From the NCBI GenBank assembly GCA_026636295.1, contig CP089450.1, positions 1,178,001 to 1,242,000 of the forward strand: DNA of 64,000 bases. Reading direction: 5' to 3'. How positions within the stretch are numbered: position 1 is the stretch's first letter; each line of letters starts with the position of its first letter. Shown here in pieces: positions 60,393-64,000 of this stretch. A model generated the notes under the pieces. The model was not told the origin of the DNA. It made no database searches and saw only the letters and a list, made by a program, of their open reading frames with translations. The position numbers were made by a program, and so were the translations under genes. Source of the stretch: Medakamo hakoo. Its lineage: Eukaryota; Chlorophyta; Trebouxiophyceae; Coccomyxaceae.

Positions 60393-61466
60393 TCACCCTT
60401 CCCCTGCCCATTTCTTGTCAATGGTCACCGTCAGGTGCCCGGCCACCTTGCCACGCGCAAAGGTGACCGTGTCGCCCACCTGCACGCCCGCGGCCGCACA
60501 AAACTCGCGCCACCCGGCCGAAAAGCGGCGGTGGGCGTGGCCTTTGAACGTGCTGGTCGTCATGGTGACGGGGAAGGGGCGGGCGTGACAGGAGGACGCG
60601 CCGCCCGACACCGCCGCGGCGGTCATGTGAATGATGCACGCGTTGGCCCGCCGGCCCGGCAGCGGGCGGGGGTGTATGGTGTCCAATCCCAGGGCGCGGT
60701 GCATGCCCTTGGTGATGTATAGCAGGCGCAGCGCGGTCGGGCTGCTGACGGTGCGCCGCAGTTTTTTCGGCGCCTTGCGCGGGCGGGCGATGGGCGTGGC
60801 GACGCGGTGGCGGGTTTGGGTCGTGGTCGTGGTGGTGGTGCTTGCGGTGGTGGAGGGTGGTGGCGGTGGTGCCTTGCGGGCGGCGGGCAAGGCAGCCGCC
60901 GTCGCCGCCGCCGCCGCAGCAGTAGGGATGTCCGCTGCTGAGGCAGTGTCGCTCCCAGGCTCAGTCACGGCCAGGCAGGATGGGACGTCGTCATCGGTGT
61001 GCGTGACGCTGGCTGGTGGTGACGCACACACACCCGCACCCACGCCCACACCCACGCCCGCACCCACGCGACACCCGATGTCCGCCCACGCGTCGACGAT
61101 GTCTCGGCCGCCACCACCAATGCCGAGGTCGTCACCCCACACGCCGCCGCTGCCTGGCTTGGCCAGGCCGTCGATGCAGGCCAGGCCGCGCCAGTCGTGT
61201 GCGGGGGTGCACATCGGCGGTTCCAGGCCTCCGCTGACGACGCACGCGAAAACAGTGTCGCCACAGCACAGGTCATGGTGCGCGGACGCGCCGCTGGGGC
61301 AGGTGGTGGTGGACTTGGTCGTGGTTGTCGTGGCCACGGTCGCGGCGGCAGCTGCTATGTCGGCCAGGATGTCATCGGGCGGCAGCCAATCGACTGTCGG
61401 GTCTGCGCCGTCGCCGCGACCGGACGCCGGCGTGGTGGTGGTGTGCAAGCAGGCGGTCGCGTGCAT
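60393..61466 (-). CDS. B3 DNA-binding domain protein (second of two)
   Basis: Intronless 357-residue protein. The B3-like domain fills the C-terminal ~115 residues: LRLLYITKGMHRALGLD, a stretch with ACIIHMTAAAV, FPVTMTTSTFKGHAHRRFSAGWREFCAAAGVQVGDTVTFARG and HLTVTIDK. The RFSAGWREFxxxxxVxxGDxVxFxxG pattern is diagnostic. The N-terminal two thirds are Thr/Ala/Gly-rich, with several Cys and His (HHDLCCGDTVFACV, MCTPAHDW), an ATTTTTTKSTTT run and a basic RPRKAPKKLRR segment near residue 235 that could be a nuclear signal. The ATG at 61466 was chosen; an upstream in-frame ATG at 61565 would add 33 residues. It is about 6.5 kb from the first B3 gene on the same strand. Confidence 0.7.
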   Translation of the reverse strand: MHATACLHTTTTPASGRGDGADPTVDWLPPDDILADIAAAAATVATTTTTKSTTTCPSGASAHHDLCCGDTVFACVVSGGLEPPMCTPAHDWRGLACIDGLAKPGSGGVWGDDLGIGGGGRDIVDAWADIGCRVGAGVGVGVGAGVCASPPASVTHTDDDVPSCLAVTEPGSDTASAADIPTAAAAAATAAALPAARKAPPPPPSTTASTTTTTTTQTRHRVATPIARPRKAPKKLRRTVSSPTALRLLYITKGMHRALGLDTIHPRPLPGRRANACIIHMTAAAVSGGASSCHARPFPVTMTTSTFKGHAHRRFSAGWREFCAAAGVQVGDTVTFARGKVAGHLTVTIDKKWAGEG

Positions 61467-62109
61467 GATTACAAGGGAGGGTGGTGAGGAGACCGGGACT
61501 GACCGACCGACTCGCCGGTCGACCCAGGAATTACAGGAATGGAGAGAGAGAGGAGAGATGTGCACAATAAAAAGGCGGGCGACCTCTTTTTTGTGTTTCT
61601 CTCTCAGATCCCTCCCTCAACTTCAACTCACCCTCCGTTTTTATTGTTTTTTTTTTCAGAAAAAGGACACCGTCACAAAGAGGCAACACGGCGTCTCTTT
61701 TTTATCGTCTTGCATCTTCCATTCCCACCCTCTGCACCCGACCACGCCCAAACTTGCACTAGGAAACACTATGGGTGTGTGTGTGTGTGTGTGAGTGGCA
61801 ACATGCAGACGCTTCCGCGCGTGTTCCGTCCACCGCCTCCCGTCTGTGCCGCGCAGGTGCACAGCGGGGAAGTTTCGTTTGGGTCGGTGTTTGATTATTG
61901 GAGTTTTGTCTCTCTTTTTTGTTCTCTCTTTTCGGTAAATGGAATGGGGGGAAAAGTGACGTGGGAAAAAAGACGTGGCGTCGTCGGCCGTGCACAAGGA
62001 GGGCGGCGCGCACCCGTGCGAAACACACTCGAGGCGGAAACGGCTTGCGTGGAAGTTGGGTCGCACATGGCGAGACCCACCCACCTCCTCTCTCGTCCTT
62101 CTCACTCGC
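61467..62109. other. 643-bp interval between two minus-strand genes
   Basis: Promoter side of the second B3 gene and 3' side of the cysteine-rich protein gene. T-runs (61640-61660, 61700) and a GT microsatellite (61770-61793). No gene recognised. Confidence 0.5.
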
Positions 62110-63497
62110 TTACGGCGGCGGGGTCACGCAGTCGGTCGACGACGACGCGGTCGGCGTCGTCGTGTTGGTGCCGGACGGGCAGGCGATGCGGTCCGTCGCC
62201 AGCGAGCGCTGGACACCGCCCACGCAGTAGAAGGCGTAGCCGCACTGCTCGCACGGGCCGTACACATTGTCGGCCGCGTAGTAGCCAGGCGTGCATTCGA
62301 TCAAGCACTGGCTGCGGGAGGAGGCCGTCGTCAAGCCGTCGGTCGTCGTCCCAGCCGGGCACGCAATCCTGCTGGGGTCCGCCAACGTTTGGAAGCCGCC
62401 AGGGCAGTAGTAGTCAATCCCGCACGGTTTGCATTGGGAAGCCTGCTGCAGCAGGGCGCGGCGGTGCGCCGCAGCCGTGGAGTAACCGGGCGAGCAGTAG
62501 TATTTCCCAGTAATCTTGGACACCTTGTCGTACTTCAAGGTATCAGCTTGTTCAACTTGAAGGCGCGGCGCGCGGGCGTGTGTGTGTGTGTGTGTGTGTG
62601 TGTGGGAGGTGGGCGAGTATGAGCGGGTGGGAAGACGTCGCGGGGTTGTGTGAGGCGGACAACGAAAAAAAAAGCGGTGCATCGAGGGCGACCTCCTCAC
62701 CTTTGTCGCCCACAATGTTGACGCCCTCGCTGACCAGCTCGGTCTTCTTGGACACGACCGCGTCCAGGGCGGCCTCCGTCTTGTTGGTGATGGCCTGCTC
62801 AATCTTGGCGGTTTCCTGGATGTTTTGGGGAGGGGAGGATGGGGAGGGAGGAGGTGTGGGAGGATGAGAGCGAGGAAGAGAGACAGATGGAGGCAGTGGC
62901 ACTGCCGCCCCCTACTCAGGGGGGTGACGAATTTTGCCAACGGCAAAATGCGAGGCCTCATGTCATGCCTGTCTGTGAAGAGACACACAAAACCCTGTGC
63001 ACCCGTTGCACAGGGTTTTGTGCAACAACACACAACCTCTCGGCCCCGCGCGCAGTGGACTCCGACCAACGCACCGCCTTGAGCTTGGCAATAAAGTCCA
63101 TGGGGCCAGCCTGGTTGTGTGTGCGTGATTGAGGGGATGCAGGAGCGGTGAGGGGCGGGCGGGCGGGCCGTTGAAGGGGGTGTGTGTGCCTGATCGAGCA
63201 CACATCATTCAAAAATACGGCGGCGGTGCACGAGCTGGCGACGCGCGGGTCAGCCACCAGCGCCCCCGCTGTGCCACCCACACGGCGCGCAGCTGCACGA
63301 GCGTGCGGGCAACTCAAAGGGAGTGCCACCGGTGCGTGCTCCGGGCAAAAGAAATTCAAATCAATGCGGAATGACAGGTCAGTCGCAACGCAGGGCCCGC
63401 ACGCAAGCGCACCGCCCGCCCCACCCCCCTTGCCCCGCCGCACCTGGACAGACTGGGCGAGGGCCAGGCCCGCGACGGCGAGGAAGGCGATGCGCAT
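62110..63497 (-). CDS. Secreted cysteine-rich protein with GCC2/GCC3 (ephrin-receptor-like) repeats
   Basis: Four exons, 63497-63444, 63110-63075, 62815-62701 and 62555-62110, 216 residues. Exon 1 is a signal peptide (MRIAFLAVAGLALAQSVQ). Exon 2 has only 12 codons (AGPMDFIAKLKA). Exon 3 encodes an amphipathic helix or coiled coil (ETAKIEQAITNKTEAALDAV...). Exon 4 carries the cysteine-rich part: KYYCSPGYST, CKPCGIDYYCPGGFQT, IACPAGTTT, CLIECTPGYYA, CEQCGYAFYCVGG and IACPSGTNTTTPTASSSTDC, i.e. about two and a half GCC2/GCC3 modules as found in ephrin-receptor-like extracellular domains. No membrane segment follows, so it is probably secreted or part of the cell wall or surface. Joins are phase-consistent throughout. 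Intron 2 contains two perfect hairpins. Confidence 0.78.
62931..62949. repeat. Short perfect inverted repeat in intron 2 of the cysteine-rich gene
   Basis: ATTTTGCC at 62931-62938 and GGCAAAAT at 62942-62949 with a 3-nt loop. The surrounding TGACGAATTTTGCCA resembles TGAATTTTGCCA (63597) and TGACGATTTTTGCCA (63625) upstream of the same gene. Confidence 0.75.
62986..63022. repeat. Perfect 16-bp-stem hairpin in intron 2 of the cysteine-rich gene
   Basis: CACAAAACCCTGTGCA (62986-63001), 5-nt loop CCCGT, and its exact reverse complement (63007-63022). Confidence 0.93.
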
Positions 63498-63830
63498 GGT
63501 GTGTTGCGGTGGAGAGGGCCGGAGGAGGGGAGGGCACTCGAGGTATAGGGGGGATGGAAATGTGAACAGAGAGAGGCTCCACAGCCAGGGTCGTTTATGA
63601 ATTTTGCCAAAGGAATGGAGTGGGCTGACGATTTTTGCCACGACCCCTCTCAAGGCTGTTTTTTGTGTGGACCGGCGGCTGGAGGCGGCCGCTGGCTTTT
63701 GTGTGTGCCTCAGCATCACGTGTCCGCCACCCAACGGTTGCGGTCGTACACTATGCCGCCCACGCCGCGCCGGTGTCCAGTGACCGCTGCTCTAAGCTAT
63801 CTGGCTCCTGTTTTTTTGCCTAAATTGTGC
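63498..63830. promoter_or_regulatory. 333-bp interval upstream of the cysteine-rich gene
   Basis: Promoter side of the cysteine-rich gene and 3' side of the next minus-strand gene. Contains two AATTTTGCCA-like motifs (63599 and about 63627) enclosed by GGTCGT/ACGACC (63588-63645). No gene seen. Confidence 0.4.
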
Positions 63831-64000
63831 CTACTCCACGCTATACAGCTCACCCCCACGCTCCCGCACCGCCGCCCGCGCCACTGCTCGGCCGAGCCCA
63901 TTGTTCAGCGCGGCGTCCATAAATCCGTGCCCGTCCATGTACGCGCGTCCAGCGATGCCGATGCGCTCACATGCACCCGCGTTTTGCTCTGCCTCACACC
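63831..64000 (-). CDS. C-terminal end of a further minus-strand gene (partial)
   Basis: A frame open from the window edge to TAG at 63833-63831 encodes 55 residues with ERIGIAGRAYMDGHGFMDAALNNGLGR-type composition followed by AVRERGGELYSVE. The look (hydrophobic strand, IAGRAY, GHGFMDAAL, then a helix) is reminiscent of the C-terminal FAD-binding end of amine-oxidase-like flavoproteins (AGExxxxxGxGxxxGAxxSG), but that is a weak resemblance. The sequence is far less GC-biased than chance frames here and is more protein-like than neighbouring DNA. Confidence 0.5.
   Translation of the reverse strand, partial: CEAEQNAGACERIGIAGRAYMDGHGFMDAALNNGLGRAVARAAVRERGGELYSVE

Noticed and set aside
1-64000. 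tRNA, rRNA, CRISPR or mobile elements
   Set aside because: Read for T-arm-like GTTCRANNC patterns, rRNA cores, regular spacer arrays, reverse transcriptase, transposase and integrase motifs and long terminal repeats; none convincing. Covariance-model scans would be needed to exclude small RNA genes.

Overview
This window is nuclear DNA from a GC-rich (about 70% by eye), compact alga. The green lineage (Viridiplantae, probably a unicellular chlorophyte or prasinophyte) is supported by three things. It has plant-type plastid genes: the inner-envelope protein TIC21, a plant-type protoporphyrinogen oxidase with a transit-like leader, and a UVR/SnoaL-type protein. It has two B3 DNA-binding domain proteins, a fold typical of green plants. 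It also has TGTAA motifs just after several stop codons, which is the usual green-algal poly(A) signal. Genes have zero to three introns, mostly 70 to 450 bp, with GT-AG borders and one GC-AG exception. I rebuilt exon structures by hand from reading frame, splice motifs and conserved protein sequence. No species can be named from the sequence alone.

Left arm (1-31.6 kb), dense housekeeping genes: SURF6 (5' end missing) and RRP36, two nucleolar ribosome-assembly factors in tandem; TIC21 and NDUFAF7 on the minus strand; LETM1; a DUF3228 protein; an unassigned membrane protein; a small secreted cupredoxin that seems to lack its copper ligands; a TraB-family protein; a peroxiredoxin-like protein; TRAPPC11; a UVR/SnoaL-like protein; THOC5; an organellar-type threonyl-tRNA synthetase; a glutathione S-transferase; protoporphyrinogen oxidase; and a TUG/UBX-type protein.

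Middle (31.6-47.2 kb): an atypical SEC23/24-like protein, ORC3, the beta subunit of branched-chain 2-oxoacid dehydrogenase E1, a UNR/CSDE1-like multi-cold-shock-domain protein, a secreted GMC oxidoreductase, and a small membrane-anchored J-domain protein. Divergent pairs share short intergenic regions, down to 82 bp.

Right arm (47.2-64 kb) looks different. A 3.5 kb stretch with no recognisable gene, holding diverged repeats and G-tracts, is followed by a looser, somewhat lower-GC set. This set contains a membrane-anchored SAM methyltransferase, a DUF5672 glycosyltransferase-like secretory protein, a B3 protein, a 1327-residue glycosyltransferase-like membrane protein, a second B3 protein, and a secreted cysteine-rich GCC2/GCC3-type protein. 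The window ends in the C-terminus of a further minus-strand gene. The predicted secretory-pathway sugar- and methyl-transferases interleaved with two B3 proteins are the most unusual grouping here and could be a cell-surface glycan locus; that is inference. I saw no transposon, virus-like element, CRISPR array, rRNA or tRNA. Unusual small-scale structures are perfect inverted repeats in two introns, a 16-nt palindrome next to a start codon, and about 29 copies of TGGGG in a B3 intron.
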